From positions 1,488,001 through 1,552,000 of the forward strand of contig NZ_CP071321.1 in assembly GCF_017309585.1 (NCBI RefSeq): 64,000 bases of DNA, in the 5' to 3' direction. Below the pieces are notes generated by a model. It saw only the letters and a list, made by a program, of their open reading frames with translations, had not been told where the DNA came from and did no database searches. A program made the translations under genes and the position numbers. Each line of letters starts with the position of its first letter. The stretch's first letter is position 1. Below, in pieces: positions 8,332-18,253 of the stretch. This DNA is from Nitrogeniibacter aestuarii. Its GTDB lineage: Bacteria > Pseudomonadota > Gammaproteobacteria > Burkholderiales > Rhodocyclaceae.

Positions 8332-10353
8332 TCAGTCTGCCAGGGTCTTGATGTCGTCGCGCCGGGGCGCGATGCGCGGCATCGTGAGGACGAAGCGGGC
8401 GCCCTGACCGGGCTCGCTCTCGGCGTGGATCTTGCCCCCGAGCATGCCGGTCACCTGGTTGTAGGTAATGTGAAGGCCCAGGCCGCTGCCACCACCGCCA
8501 AGACGGGTGGTGAAGAAGGGGTTGAAGATGCGACCGATGTGCTCCGGGGCAATGCCGCAACCGTCATCGCTGACCACCAGCATCACTTCGTCGTCGCCCA
8601 GTGGGCCGGCTTCGATGCGGACGATGCCTTGTTCCTTGTCCGTGAACGCGTGGATGAAGGCGTTGTTCACCAGATTGGCGAGAATCTGGCTCAGCGCACC
8701 GGGGTAGCTGTCCATGATCACGTTCTCGCTGATTTCCTTGATTACCTGGTGACCGCTCTTGCGAATGCAGGGGCCGAGCGTGAGCAGGGTTTCGTTGACC
8801 ACTTCATCGAGCGGGAAGCTGCGTCGCTGGTCGCTGGTCTGGTCCACGGCCACATGTTTGAAGCTGGTGACCAATTCTGCCGCCCGCTGCAGGTTACGCA
8901 GCACAATGTCCGAGGCCGTTTGCGTGTTTTCCACAAAGCGGTCCAGGGCGGATCGGGTGATGCCTGACTCGAGTTGAGTGGTAAAGCTCTGCGTCTGGTC
9001 GTGCAGGGTGCTGGCGGCAGTCACGCTGTTGCCGATGGGCGTATTCAGTTCGTGAGCGATACCGGCGACCAGGGCACCGAGCGCGGCCAGTTTTTCCCGC
9101 TGCAGCAACTCATGCTGGGCCTGCTCGAGTTTGGCGACGGCGGTGCGAAGGTCTTCATTGGTCCGGCTCAGGGCCGCGGTGCGTTCTTCCACCCGCTGTT
9201 CGAGCAGGTTGTTCAATTGCATCATTTCCTGCTCGTGGCGGTGCAGGGCGGTGATGTCCTGCTGCGAGACCAGCACCATGCGCTGCTTGCCGACCTCGAC
9301 CGAGCGTGCGCTGATACGACACAGAATGGGGTCGCGCGCGCCTTTGGCGTATACCCAGGCGTCGTAGGCGCCAAGCTGGCCAGTGCGTTCGATCTGGTCG
9401 ATGATCTTGCGGCGGTCGTTGGGGTCGGCCCACACGCCCAGCTCGGTTCCGGTCTTGCCGAGGGCTTCTTCGCGGGTGTAGCCGAACTGACTGATCCACT
9501 GTTCATTCACTTCGATGACCGCATAGTCCAGTTCGCGGATGGCCACCGCAATGGCGATGGGTGAGGCGTTGAACAGGGTCTTGAACTTGGCTTCCGTCTG
9601 GCGCAGGGCCTCCTCGGTGGCGATGCGCTCCTCCAGTTCCTGCTCAAGCTCCACCTTCTTGAGGTCGATCTCGCCAATCACCTCGCGCAGTGCCTGACGC
9701 ATCACGTCGAGGCCACCGGCGAGCTGGCCGATCTCGTCATTCCGGCTCCAGTAGAGCGGCTTGTCGAGTTCGCCCTTTGCCAGCCGGACGGCTTCCTGCT
9801 TGATGTCTTCGATCGGGCGGATGACCCGGTGGTCGAGCGCCAAATACACCAGGATCATCGACAGCGCGACCTGAACGGTCAGCGTGGTGATGGCGGAGAA
9901 CATCTCGCCGGCGAGCCGGGCATCCACATTGCTGGTGTTCATGGCAATGGTGGCGGTGCCGATGGGCTCGCCCTGATGAATCACGGTGCGCCGGACGGTG
10001 TGGATCGACGCTTCCGGGACGTCGGCCAGTTCGCCACGTTCGGAAAAGATGCCCTGGTTGAGCTCCTCGACCCGGACGAGCAGCACGTCCGGGTTGCGCA
10101 GCAGGGCGTCGGCCAGGCTGTCGACGGCATCCACGTCGACATTCCACAACGGGATGGCCGCCGCCTGCGCGAGGACATCGGCGTACTGGTTGGTCAGTGT
10201 CTCGACGTAAAACCGGCGCTCATCGTCCAGGCGCGTCTGCAGCGACCAGGTGCCGAACACGATGGCCGGCAGCAAGATGCCCAGACCGACCGCGAGAACG
10301 GCGATCTGGCGCAGGGAAAAGGATTTTGCATGCTTCCCGGACAGGGGTGACAT
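8332..10353 (-). CDS. Membrane PAS sensor histidine kinase
   Basis: A 673-residue sensor. One N-terminal membrane segment (about 15-37), a periplasmic region, a second segment near 180, a HAMP-like linker, then a PAS domain (about 260-380), a coiled coil, and a kinase core. The H-box reads LVAGIAHELNTPIGN; the ATPase domain shows NLVNNAFIHAF (N-box), DDGCGI (G1) and GGGGSGLGL (G2). It should phosphorylate a response regulator, but none is encoded nearby. The ATG overlaps the stop of the upstream chemoreceptor gene by one base (TAATG), implying translational coupling, so the two are probably made and used together. Confidence 0.92.
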   Translation of the reverse strand: MSPLSGKHAKSFSLRQIAVLAVGLGILLPAIVFGTWSLQTRLDDERRFYVETLTNQYADVLAQAAAIPLWNVDVDAVDSLADALLRNPDVLLVRVEELNQGIFSERGELADVPEASIHTVRRTVIHQGEPIGTATIAMNTSNVDARLAGEMFSAITTLTVQVALSMILVYLALDHRVIRPIEDIKQEAVRLAKGELDKPLYWSRNDEIGQLAGGLDVMRQALREVIGEIDLKKVELEQELEERIATEEALRQTEAKFKTLFNASPIAIAVAIRELDYAVIEVNEQWISQFGYTREEALGKTGTELGVWADPNDRRKIIDQIERTGQLGAYDAWVYAKGARDPILCRISARSVEVGKQRMVLVSQQDITALHRHEQEMMQLNNLLEQRVEERTAALSRTNEDLRTAVAKLEQAQHELLQREKLAALGALVAGIAHELNTPIGNSVTAASTLHDQTQSFTTQLESGITRSALDRFVENTQTASDIVLRNLQRAAELVTSFKHVAVDQTSDQRRSFPLDEVVNETLLTLGPCIRKSGHQVIKEISENVIMDSYPGALSQILANLVNNAFIHAFTDKEQGIVRIEAGPLGDDEVMLVVSDDGCGIAPEHIGRIFNPFFTTRLGGGGSGLGLHITYNQVTGMLGGKIHAESEPGQGARFVLTMPRIAPRRDDIKTLAD

Positions 10354-11996
10354 TACAACTGGAAGCGCTGGAACTGGGATTGCGTGTTGCGCGCGAGCGA
10401 AGCGAGCTGGTCGACGGTGCTGCGGGCGTTCTGCAAGGCAACGTCGGTTTCCTGAACACGCGTGGTGATGTCCTCCGTACTCTGCGCGATGGAGGTGGTG
10501 GCGCTGCGCTGCTCCTGAATGGACAGGGCGATCTCGCTCATGCGTTCCACCACCGAGCCGATGCGCTGGCCGATGTCGTCGATGCGGGTCTGGGCATCGC
10601 CGGTCAGGTTGGCACTGCGCTCCACGCTCGTGACGGTCTGCTCCATCACGCCCACCGCCTGCTGGGTCTCGTGGCGCATGCCGTCGAGCATGTCGGAAAT
10701 TTCCAGGGTGGCCGAGCCGGTGCGTTCGGCCAGCTTGCGCACTTCATCGGCCACCACGGCAAAGCCGCGGCCCTGTTCGCCGGCGCGCGCTGCTTCGATC
10801 GCGGCATTGAGCGCCAGCAGGTTGGTCTGATCGGCAATTTCGCGAATGGCGCCCACGATGCCGTGAATGCTTTGCGAACGGTTATCGAGCCCGGACAGCA
10901 CCATCGAGAGCTGGCGCACCCGCTCGGCCGATGACTGTGCTTCGGAGACAATGGTGGCAACCTCCTGGGCGGTATCCGTCGTCAGGCGGCCGGTGTCGCG
11001 CGCCATGGTGTCGGCGTCGTGACTGTTGTCCGCGATATGCGACACACTCACCGTGATCTCTTCGATGCTGGCGGCGTTGGAGGTCGAAATGTCGGCCAGT
11101 GCCTCGGAGCGGCGGCCAATGTCGCCCAGCGTTTTCTCAAGCTTCTGGATGCCCTGGGTGAGCTGCTCGGCATCGCCGCGCAGCTGCCTGAACATGCTCC
11201 CCAGGTTTTCGAGCAACTGGTTGAAGCTGCCCGCCATCTGGCCCAGCTCGTCGCTTGAATTCACCGGCAGACGCGCGCTCAGGTTGCCACCACCGGCGGC
11301 CACTTCACGCAGTTTGTCGTTCAGTGTCTTCAGTGGCGACAACACATAACGCGGCAGGGTGAAGAGCACGATGGCGAGAATGACCAGCGCGATCAGCCCG
11401 GCGATCACCGAACCCGTGTAGGACTGGTGTGCTGCGCTTTCAGCGGCGGCTTCTGCTGTCTTGGCTGCATCGTTGATCAGCCCGGTCAGTTGATCGATCT
11501 GGTCGCGCATGGCGCTGAACTGCCTGGCGGCATCGCCCTTGCTCAGCGCGCGCGCCTGGTCCATTTCGCCACGACTGAGCAGGGACACCACCTGGTTGTT
11601 GAGGGCTTCCCATTTGGCGCGTTCGCTCAGATAGTTCTTCACCAGTCCGGCAGCGGGGCCGGCAATCTGCGGGAGCCCGATCGTGATGTTGGCCACCTTG
11701 GCGACGCGATCGGCGGACTGCTGTCGGTTTTCATTGATCTGATCGAGCAGTTTGGCCTGGTTGCCATCGTTGCCGGTGACAAGCCAGGTGCGCTCGGCCA
11801 CCAGGACCTGGTAGAGGTCGCGATCGGCTTCCAGCAAGGTGCTGACGGCCGGCATGAAGCGGGAGCCCAGCTCGGTCGTGATCGCTTCGCTCTGTCTGGC
11901 GTTATTGACGCTGTAGCCGGCCAGTACCAGCGTAATGACGCCCATGGCCAGCACCGGCCCGAGCGTCTTCCAGCGAATGGAAAGATTTGAAAACAT
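10353..11996 (-). CDS. Methyl-accepting chemotaxis protein
   Basis: A 547-residue chemoreceptor. Membrane segment at about 12-30, a four-helix-bundle periplasmic domain of roughly 160 residues, a second membrane segment at about 195-215, HAMP, and the cytoplasmic signalling hairpin whose tip reads REIADQTNLLALNAAIEAAR, the CheA/CheW-binding signature. No C-terminal NWETF-type CheR tether is visible. GAGGG precedes the ATG. The gene is coupled to a PAS kinase, an uncommon partner. Ligand unknown. Confidence 0.94.
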   Translation of the reverse strand: MFSNLSIRWKTLGPVLAMGVITLVLAGYSVNNARQSEAITTELGSRFMPAVSTLLEADRDLYQVLVAERTWLVTGNDGNQAKLLDQINENRQQSADRVAKVANITIGLPQIAGPAAGLVKNYLSERAKWEALNNQVVSLLSRGEMDQARALSKGDAARQFSAMRDQIDQLTGLINDAAKTAEAAAESAAHQSYTGSVIAGLIALVILAIVLFTLPRYVLSPLKTLNDKLREVAAGGGNLSARLPVNSSDELGQMAGSFNQLLENLGSMFRQLRGDAEQLTQGIQKLEKTLGDIGRRSEALADISTSNAASIEEITVSVSHIADNSHDADTMARDTGRLTTDTAQEVATIVSEAQSSAERVRQLSMVLSGLDNRSQSIHGIVGAIREIADQTNLLALNAAIEAARAGEQGRGFAVVADEVRKLAERTGSATLEISDMLDGMRHETQQAVGVMEQTVTSVERSANLTGDAQTRIDDIGQRIGSVVERMSEIALSIQEQRSATTSIAQSTEDITTRVQETDVALQNARSTVDQLASLARNTQSQFQRFQL

Positions 11997-12181
11997 GGTA
12001 TGCCCTCATCGCATTGGATCGGCGAATTGTTTTTTTCAATGTCGACACGCGTGCCTTCGCCTGGCACGCGATCGGGTCAATCGGGTCAACAACACTTACG
12101 GCAGGGCGGAAACAAGCTTTACGATTGGCAACAGATGTTTTCAATGGACCCGTGGCGCATGTCGTCACAGAGGAGCAGCGG

Positions 12182-12436
12182 ATGCAGGAAGGCGACGACT
12201 GGACCCTGGTGGCACGCAGCCTCGACCCCACCGAGGCGCACCTGTGGTGCGGATGTCTTCAGGCGGCGGGCGTCGACGCCATGGTGGCGGATGCCCATCT
12301 GGTGCAGACGCATTCACTCATTGGCGTGGCGGTTGGCGGGGTGCGGGTGCTGGTGCCGTCCAGTCAGCTGGCTGACGCGCAGGCGGTGCTCGCCGCGTTT
12401 CACGACGGGGCGTTTTCCCTGCCTGACGAACCCTGA
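12182..12436 (+). CDS. DUF2007-family putative signal-transducing protein
   Basis: An 84-residue cytoplasmic protein. The pattern (arrangement W-LVARSLDPTEAHLWCGCL, then GVAVGGVRVLVPSSQLADAQ) matches the DUF2007 fold, a small ferredoxin-like domain annotated as a putative prokaryotic signal transducer. The start was set at 12182 because GGAG lies seven bases upstream. A longer frame beginning at 11987 has no support and overlaps the promoter region of the divergent chemoreceptor gene. Function not known. Confidence 0.8.
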   Translation: MQEGDDWTLVARSLDPTEAHLWCGCLQAAGVDAMVADAHLVQTHSLIGVAVGGVRVLVPSSQLADAQAVLAAFHDGAFSLPDEP

Positions 12437-12533
12437 TTGCACAAGAGAATCATGGGCGTGAAATATCCCTTCAAAGTCGGCCCCCTAGAGTGTGGCGCGA
12501 GGCATGTGCCTCCACTCAACTCAGGGGAAAACG

Positions 12534-13595
12534 ATGAAGGTTCAAATCAGGCGGCTGGCGCTCGTGCTGGCGACACTGGCGCTGCCGATGGCAGCTCATG
12601 CAGATGATCGTGAGCATGGTCGCGCGCACGACCGGGGACATCACCTTCCGCAGGCCGGCTCGTTCGCGCTGATCGGAGACACCCCCTACGGCGCGGCCCG
12701 GGAGCCGATGTTCGACCGGGTCATCAAGGACATCAACCGCAACCATCAAGTGCGTTTTGTCGTGCACACCGGTGATATCAAGGCGGGTAGCGAGCGCTGT
12801 GACGATGCCCTGTTCATTCACCGTTTCGAGCAGTTCGAGACCTTTGACGTGCCGTTCATCCTCACCCCCGGTGACAACGAATGGACCGACTGTCACCGCA
12901 CCAGCAACGGCGGCTACCTGCCCACCGAGCGTCTCGCGCGCCTGCGCGAGATCTTCTACCCCGAGGCAGGTGTGACCACCGGGGGGCGCAAGGCTCGGGT
13001 CGAGAGCCAGGCCAGCATGCCGGGGCACGAGGCCTACGTCGAGAACACCCTCTGGCAGTTCGCCGGCACCGTCATGGGTACGATTCACGTGGTGGGCAGC
13101 AACAACGACCTGGCGCCCTGGAACCAGATCGACCCCAACGATTCATACGAATCACCGCGTGCCGATCGCATCGCGGAGTTCGAGGCCCGTCAGGCCGCCG
13201 CACTGGCCTGGATCAACGCCATTTTCGACCGGGCGACCGCCACTGGCGCACGCGGTGTCCTCATCGCCATGCAGGCCAACCCCAACTTCGACCTCGATGC
13301 CACCGATCGGCAGCGTGAAGGCTTCAACGCCGTGCTCGATCTCATCAGCACGCGCGCCATTGCCTTTGGCAAGCCCGTGGTCATCGCCCATGGCGACAGC
13401 CATTACTTCCGCGTGGACAAACCGCTGGCAGCGGCCACGGTCGACGCAGGCGTACAAACCATCGAGAACGTGACTCGCGTTGAAAACTTCGGCTCCCAGA
13501 ACGTGCATTGGGTCGAAGTGAGTGTGGATCCGCGCGACGAAAACGTCTTCAGCTTCCGTCAGCACATTGTCGAAGCAAACAGGTTCGCTCGTTAA
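12534..13595 (+). CDS. Secreted metallophosphoesterase-like protein
   Basis: A 353-residue protein with a signal peptide (cleavage near AHA-DD, residue 24) and a His-rich linker. The body looks like a calcineurin-type phosphoesterase: FALIGDTPYG (metal-binding Asp), VVHTGDIKAG (GDxxxG-like), LTPGDNEW (GDNE, the GNHE equivalent), and a late IAHGDSHYFR (GHxH equivalent). It should act in the periplasm on an unknown phosphate ester. The start at 12534 follows AGGGG. It stands alone between oppositely oriented or unrelated genes. Confidence 0.8.
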   Translation: MKVQIRRLALVLATLALPMAAHADDREHGRAHDRGHHLPQAGSFALIGDTPYGAAREPMFDRVIKDINRNHQVRFVVHTGDIKAGSERCDDALFIHRFEQFETFDVPFILTPGDNEWTDCHRTSNGGYLPTERLARLREIFYPEAGVTTGGRKARVESQASMPGHEAYVENTLWQFAGTVMGTIHVVGSNNDLAPWNQIDPNDSYESPRADRIAEFEARQAAALAWINAIFDRATATGARGVLIAMQANPNFDLDATDRQREGFNAVLDLISTRAIAFGKPVVIAHGDSHYFRVDKPLAAATVDAGVQTIENVTRVENFGSQNVHWVEVSVDPRDENVFSFRQHIVEANRFAR

Positions 13596-13625
13596 TCATG
13601 CACTTCTGGCCGCCCTGCGGGGCGG

Positions 13626-14837
13626 TCAGGCCTGCGCACCGAGGCCCGTTGCCGTGGAGAGGGCCTTGTCGCGACGCTCCACGCCCTTGAGTGCGATCAG
13701 GATGAGCGTGCCGATGACCATGACCCCGGCCGCCATCCACAGCCCCGCGGCATAGCTGCCACCGAGGTGCTCCGCCAGCTTGCCGGTGATCGCCGGACCA
13801 ATGATCTGCGCCACCCCGTAGGAAATCGTCATCTTGCCCATCATCTTGGCGGGGCGTGTGGGGTAGTAGCGCCCGGCCATGGTCAGCACCAGGCTCACCA
13901 TGCCGATGAAGGTGCCCCCGAACAGCGCGGCACCGAGCATGACCATCGCGATCGAGTTGCTCAGTGCCGGCAGCAGGATGCCGATGATCTGCAGCACCGA
14001 GGCCAGGATCAGGGCATTGAGATCGCCGGTGCGCCGGGCGATGAGATCCCAGTTGATGCAGGCCGGCGCCGCTGCCAGCCCCACGACGATGAACGCCAGG
14101 TTGCCATAGCCTGCCGTTGCAGGCAGGTCATCAACGATGGCGACAATGAAGGTGATCGAGACCACATAACCCACGCCGGCACAGAAATAGGCTGCCATGA
14201 ACAGGCGGAGGAAGGCCGGGCTGGGGGGGTTGTCCACCATGGCCTTCCCGCTGGTGGTTTTGCCGCTCGTGTCGGGCGGGGGTAGCCAGCCGAGCGTCGG
14301 CACCAGCAGGATGGCGGCGATCCCGGTGAAGATGAACCACTGCTCGCGCCAGTCGAGCACCGGGTCCATGAGCGCCACTGCGGCGGCGCAGCCGGCGATG
14401 CCAGCGCCCATGCCGATGAAGTGGATACCCATCTCGCTCCGGTAGTTGTGCCGCATGAGCCAATTGAGGACGAGACCGGTGCCCAGCAACAAGCCGGCCG
14501 TGCTCGACAGGCCGGCAATGTAGCGGGAAATGGCCCAGATCACCCAATGGTCGGACAGCCCCATCATCACGGTGCTGCCGACCGCAACCAGCATGCCGAT
14601 GCGAAACAGTCGATCCTTGAGCTTCAGGCTATCGATGCGTGAGGCGATGAGCGCGCCTGTCAGGTAGCCCATGTAATTGATCGCGGCCAGCCAGCCCGCC
14701 TCTGCGACGCCCAGTTCGGCTTGCTCGCGCATCAGCGGAAGCAGCGGGGTGTATGCGAACCGTGCCACGCCAACGGCGAGGAGCAGGCCGCAGATGCCCG
14801 CGATGAGAACCTTGGTGCGGTCGCTTGAAGCTGTCAT
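13626..14837 (-). CDS. MFS transporter, YbfB/YjiJ family
   Basis: A 403-residue major facilitator protein with about 12 helices. The N-terminus (GLLLAVGVARFAYTPLLPLM) and AGWLAAINYMGYLTGALIAS are characteristic of the YbfB/YjiJ family. The start at 14837 excludes an upstream proline-rich extension of about 29 residues that lacks family similarity, but no clear ribosome-binding site was found, so it could be longer. Its 3' end faces that of the phosphoesterase gene 30 bases away, with a GC-rich hairpin between them near 13609-13630. Substrate unknown. Confidence 0.85.
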   Translation of the reverse strand: MTASSDRTKVLIAGICGLLLAVGVARFAYTPLLPLMREQAELGVAEAGWLAAINYMGYLTGALIASRIDSLKLKDRLFRIGMLVAVGSTVMMGLSDHWVIWAISRYIAGLSSTAGLLLGTGLVLNWLMRHNYRSEMGIHFIGMGAGIAGCAAAVALMDPVLDWREQWFIFTGIAAILLVPTLGWLPPPDTSGKTTSGKAMVDNPPSPAFLRLFMAAYFCAGVGYVVSITFIVAIVDDLPATAGYGNLAFIVVGLAAAPACINWDLIARRTGDLNALILASVLQIIGILLPALSNSIAMVMLGAALFGGTFIGMVSLVLTMAGRYYPTRPAKMMGKMTISYGVAQIIGPAITGKLAEHLGGSYAAGLWMAAGVMVIGTLILIALKGVERRDKALSTATGLGAQA

Positions 14838-14957
14838 GGGGCAGGGCGTATTTGGAGGAAGGGGATCAGGCAACATAAACCGCCGCCCTGCCAGCGGCAA
14901 ATGGAATTTATGCAGGTGACGCATGCGCTTGAAGCATGCGTGCTTCCGGTGTCCGGT

Positions 14958-17084
14958 TCAGATCTCGAAGCGGGGCACCTGGCGGGCGGGCGCATCGGCC
15001 TGGATGCGCGCCATGAACTCGGCAACAGGCATGGGGCGCCCGATGAGAAAGCCCTGGCCGAAATCGCACTGTTCGCGGATGAGCAGGGCACGGTGATCTT
15101 CGCTTTCGATGCCTTCGGCCACCACGCGCACGCCCAGCTTGTGCGCCATGGCGATCACGGCTTCAACGATGGCCTGGTCGCTGGGGCTCGAGAGCATGTC
15201 CTGCACGAAGGAGCGGTCGATCTTGATGTTGTCGATGGCAAAGGTCTTGAGATAGGACATGGCCGAGTAACCGGTGCCGAAGTCGTCCAGGCTGATCTCC
15301 ACGCCGGCGCGACGGAAGATGTCCAGCTTGCGGAAGACCTCGTCACTGGCGTCGAGCAGCAGCCCCTCGGTGATCTCGATATTCAGATAGTCGGCCGGTA
15401 CGCCCAGATCGTTCAGGTAATCGAGCCAGTGAACTTCACTGGTGCCGTCCAGAATCTGACGTGGCGATTTGTTCAGGCTCACCTGCACCATGGGATGCTC
15501 TGCGGGCCGCTGCTGGTTCCAGCGCATGACGTCCTGACACGCCTGCTGGAACACCCAGTCGCCGATGGGGCCGATCAGGCCCATTTCTTCGGCCAGCGGA
15601 ATGAAGCGGTCCGGTGGAACGTTGCCGAGGCTCGGGTGGTTCCAGCGCAGCAGGGCCTCGGCCTTGACGATGTGTCCGCTCTTGAGGTCGATGATGGGCT
15701 GGTAGTGCAGGTGAAACTCGTGGCGCGAGAGCGCATCGCGCAGGTCGACGGCCAGATCGCGGCGCGCCCGCGCAGCCGCCTGGCGCGCCGGCACGAACTG
15801 GCAGTAGCCGTTGCGCCCGGCGGATTTGGCGGCATACATGCCCTGGTCCGCGCACGACAACAGGGCTTCGATGTTGTCACAGTCGTCCGGGTACATGGCC
15901 AGACCCACACTGGCGGTGACCTGGGCGAACTGACCGGACAGATGAAAGGGGCGCGAGATCTGCCCGATGACTTCTTCCACCACGCGGGTGGCGTCGCCGG
16001 CATCGCTCACATCGGACAGGGCCACGATGAATTCGTCTCCGCTCCAGCGCGCAACGGTGTCCGATTCGCGCAGGCAACTGCCAATGCGCTGGCCGGCCTC
16101 GATGAGCAACTGGTCACCGATGTGGTGGCCCTGGGTGTCGTTCACTTCCTTGAATCGATCCAGGTCGATGAACAGCAGGGCGAGCTTTGTGTGGTGGCGC
16201 TTGGCCAGCTTGAAGGCTTCGCCCACGCGGTCTTCGAACAGACGGCGGTTGGGCAGGCCGGTCAGGCTGTCGAAATAGGCGTCCTGGCGAATGCGGGCTT
16301 CGAGTTCCTTGCGCTCGGTAATGTCGAGAATCACGCCCACCAGACCGCCGAGCTCACCGTCGGCGCGATTGAAGGTGGCTTTGTTGAAGATGACGTCCCG
16401 GTAGCTGCCGTCGGCACTCTTGACCTGCGCTTCGTATGTCTGGGTGCCGGGGGCATCGAACAGGGCCTGGTCGGCCGCGTGGTAGCGCTCGGCCAGCTCT
16501 TTCGGTGACAGGTCGAACACCGATTTGCCCACGAAGGACTCGCGCGATGCGCCCAGAAACGCCTCGAAGGCCTTGTTGCACCCCAGGTATTCGCCGGTCG
16601 CGTCCTTGTAGAACACCGGATTGGGAATGGTTTCCACCAGGCCCCGAATGAACGCGAGCTGGTCGGCGGCCTCTTTCTCGGCATGCACGCGCTTCGAGAC
16701 GTCCATCAGAATGCCGATGATCGCCGGGCGGCCCTGGAACTCGGTGGCGACACCGAACACTTCGGTGTCGAAGGTGCTGCCATCCTTTCGTGTGCCCTTG
16801 AAGCCGTAGAAGCTCGCACGTACTTCGCCACGCACGCGCTTGTCGATTTCCTGGGCCGCGTGTTCCCGCGTGTCGGCGTCGGTCAGATCCAGCGGCCCGA
16901 GCCGGCCGCACACCTCGTCTTGCGTGTAGCCGAAGAGCCGGGCCAGTGTTTCGTTTACATAGGCGAACAGACCGTCCTGTATGACATAGACGCCCACGAG
17001 AGCGTTGTCGAACAGGGCGAGCAGGAGCTTCGAGGCATCATGGCGCAACGCATCGAGCGGAGCGTTCCGACTGCTCTGGGTCAT
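14958..17084 (-). CDS. PAS-PAS-GGDEF-EAL cyclic di-GMP protein
   Basis: A 708-residue cytoplasmic protein: PAS domains at about 18-140 and 145-265, GGDEF at about 275-440 and EAL at about 450-705. The cyclase signature is SGDEF within RWSGDEFIVAL, compatible with diguanylate cyclase activity. The phosphodiesterase signature reads AEALLRW with DDFGTGYSAMSYL further on, so EAL residues for c-di-GMP hydrolysis are kept. No membrane segment, so it probably senses a cytoplasmic or redox cue through PAS. A class I c-di-GMP riboswitch occurs elsewhere in this window at 29529, and flagellar genes follow, both natural outputs. Start ATG chosen over a GTG seven codons upstream. Confidence 0.93.
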   Translation of the reverse strand: MTQSSRNAPLDALRHDASKLLLALFDNALVGVYVIQDGLFAYVNETLARLFGYTQDEVCGRLGPLDLTDADTREHAAQEIDKRVRGEVRASFYGFKGTRKDGSTFDTEVFGVATEFQGRPAIIGILMDVSKRVHAEKEAADQLAFIRGLVETIPNPVFYKDATGEYLGCNKAFEAFLGASRESFVGKSVFDLSPKELAERYHAADQALFDAPGTQTYEAQVKSADGSYRDVIFNKATFNRADGELGGLVGVILDITERKELEARIRQDAYFDSLTGLPNRRLFEDRVGEAFKLAKRHHTKLALLFIDLDRFKEVNDTQGHHIGDQLLIEAGQRIGSCLRESDTVARWSGDEFIVALSDVSDAGDATRVVEEVIGQISRPFHLSGQFAQVTASVGLAMYPDDCDNIEALLSCADQGMYAAKSAGRNGYCQFVPARQAAARARRDLAVDLRDALSRHEFHLHYQPIIDLKSGHIVKAEALLRWNHPSLGNVPPDRFIPLAEEMGLIGPIGDWVFQQACQDVMRWNQQRPAEHPMVQVSLNKSPRQILDGTSEVHWLDYLNDLGVPADYLNIEITEGLLLDASDEVFRKLDIFRRAGVEISLDDFGTGYSAMSYLKTFAIDNIKIDRSFVQDMLSSPSDQAIVEAVIAMAHKLGVRVVAEGIESEDHRALLIREQCDFGQGFLIGRPMPVAEFMARIQADAPARQVPRFEI

Positions 17085-17180
17085 GGGGGGGCGCGCTGTG
17101 CTCACGAACGTAGATCAGGTGGGTGATTCAGGACATTACGGACATGTGCAACATAACTTGATCTTTCGTTCCGCGCGAGC

Positions 17181-17969
17181 CTAGCTGCCCCCGAGCGTCT
17201 GCAGCATGGCGGCAATCGCTTCGAAACCACGGTCGTAGAACATGCGCATCACCGGGGCAAATGCTTCCAGTGTGAGCACCAGCACGGCGAAGCCGGCCGT
17301 CATGGTGATGGGGAAACCGACCGCAAACAGGTTGATCTGCGGCGCCGCGCGGGTGAGCACGGCCATGGCAATGTTGGTGATCAGCAACGCGGTGATCAGC
17401 GGCAGGGCCAGCAGAAGGCCAGCGGCGTACAGCAAGGTGCCGGCGGCGGCGACGTCCTTCCAGCCCATGGCGCTGGCCGGTTCGATACGGATGGGAATCC
17501 ACTCGAAGCTGCGCACCAGCACCTCGATCATGAGCAGATGGCCGCCCAGAGCAAGGAACAGCAGGGTGGCCAGCAAGCCGATGAACTCGGCCAGCACGCC
17601 GGTCTGACCGTTGGCGTCCGGATCGAAGAAGGTGGCGAAGGAAAGCCCCATCTGCAGGCCGATCAGCTCGCCGGCCAGATCCACGGCGGCAAACACCAGA
17701 CGCATGATGAAGCCGATGGCCACGCCGATGAAGATCTGCTGGACGAAGATGGCCAGCCCCAGGCCGGAGCCCGGATCGATGGCCGGTCCCGGCGGCAGGA
17801 TGGGTACGATGGCAACCGCGGCGGCCAGCCCGAAGCCGACGCGGATGCGGATCGGCACCGCGCTGCTGGAGAACAGCGGCGCGGACGACACCATGCCCAG
17901 GATGCGCGCCAGCGGCAGCATCATGCCTGCCATCCAGGCAGAGAGCTGGGCGCTGGAGACCTCGAGCAT
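17181..17969 (-). CDS. fliR: Flagellar export apparatus protein FliR
   Basis: A 262-residue inner-membrane protein with about six helices, part of the FliP-FliQ-FliR export gate of the flagellar type III secretion system. Typical FliR features are the N-terminal AWMAGMMLPLARILGMVSSA, an internal GLQMGLSFATFFDP and the C-terminal PITMTAGFAVLVLTLEAF. It follows fliQ with four bases between, the standard gene order, and ends the flagellar operon here; no flhB follows. Confidence 0.96.
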   Translation of the reverse strand: MLEVSSAQLSAWMAGMMLPLARILGMVSSAPLFSSSAVPIRIRVGFGLAAAVAIVPILPPGPAIDPGSGLGLAIFVQQIFIGVAIGFIMRLVFAAVDLAGELIGLQMGLSFATFFDPDANGQTGVLAEFIGLLATLLFLALGGHLLMIEVLVRSFEWIPIRIEPASAMGWKDVAAAGTLLYAAGLLLALPLITALLITNIAMAVLTRAAPQINLFAVGFPITMTAGFAVLVLTLEAFAPVMRMFYDRGFEAIAAMLQTLGGS

Positions 17970-17973
17970 GCGT

Positions 17974-18243
17974 TCAGCCGATCAGCATGGGAATGGACGA
18001 ATACATGCGCTGGATGAAATCCGTGAGCATGGTGATCATCCACGGTCCGGCCACCACCATGGTCACGAAGATGGCAATCACCTTCGGCACGAAAGAGAGG
18101 GTCATTTCGTTGATCTGGGTGGCGGCCTGGAAGATGCTCACCAGCAGGCCGGTGATCAGTGCGGCGGCGAACAGCGGGGCGGCCACCAGCAGGGTGACTT
18201 CAATGGCCTGGCGGCCGATGTCGATCACGGTGGTTGGCGTCAT
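17974..18243 (-). CDS. fliQ: Flagellar export apparatus protein FliQ
   Basis: An 89-residue protein with two membrane helices, the normal length of FliQ. The IEVTLLVAAPLFAAALITGL and FQAATQINEMTLSFVPKV stretches are diagnostic. It joins FliP and FliR in the export gate. The start at 18243 was chosen because the longer frame reaches into fliP. Confidence 0.96.
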   Translation of the reverse strand: MTPTTVIDIGRQAIEVTLLVAAPLFAAALITGLLVSIFQAATQINEMTLSFVPKVIAIFVTMVVAGPWMITMLTDFIQRMYSSIPMLIG

Positions 18244-18253
18244 GGGGGTGTCC

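Noticed and set aside
14901..16508. 535-residue plus-strand frame opposite the GGDEF-EAL gene
   Set aside because: Antisense shadow; His, Gly and Val-rich without any domain.
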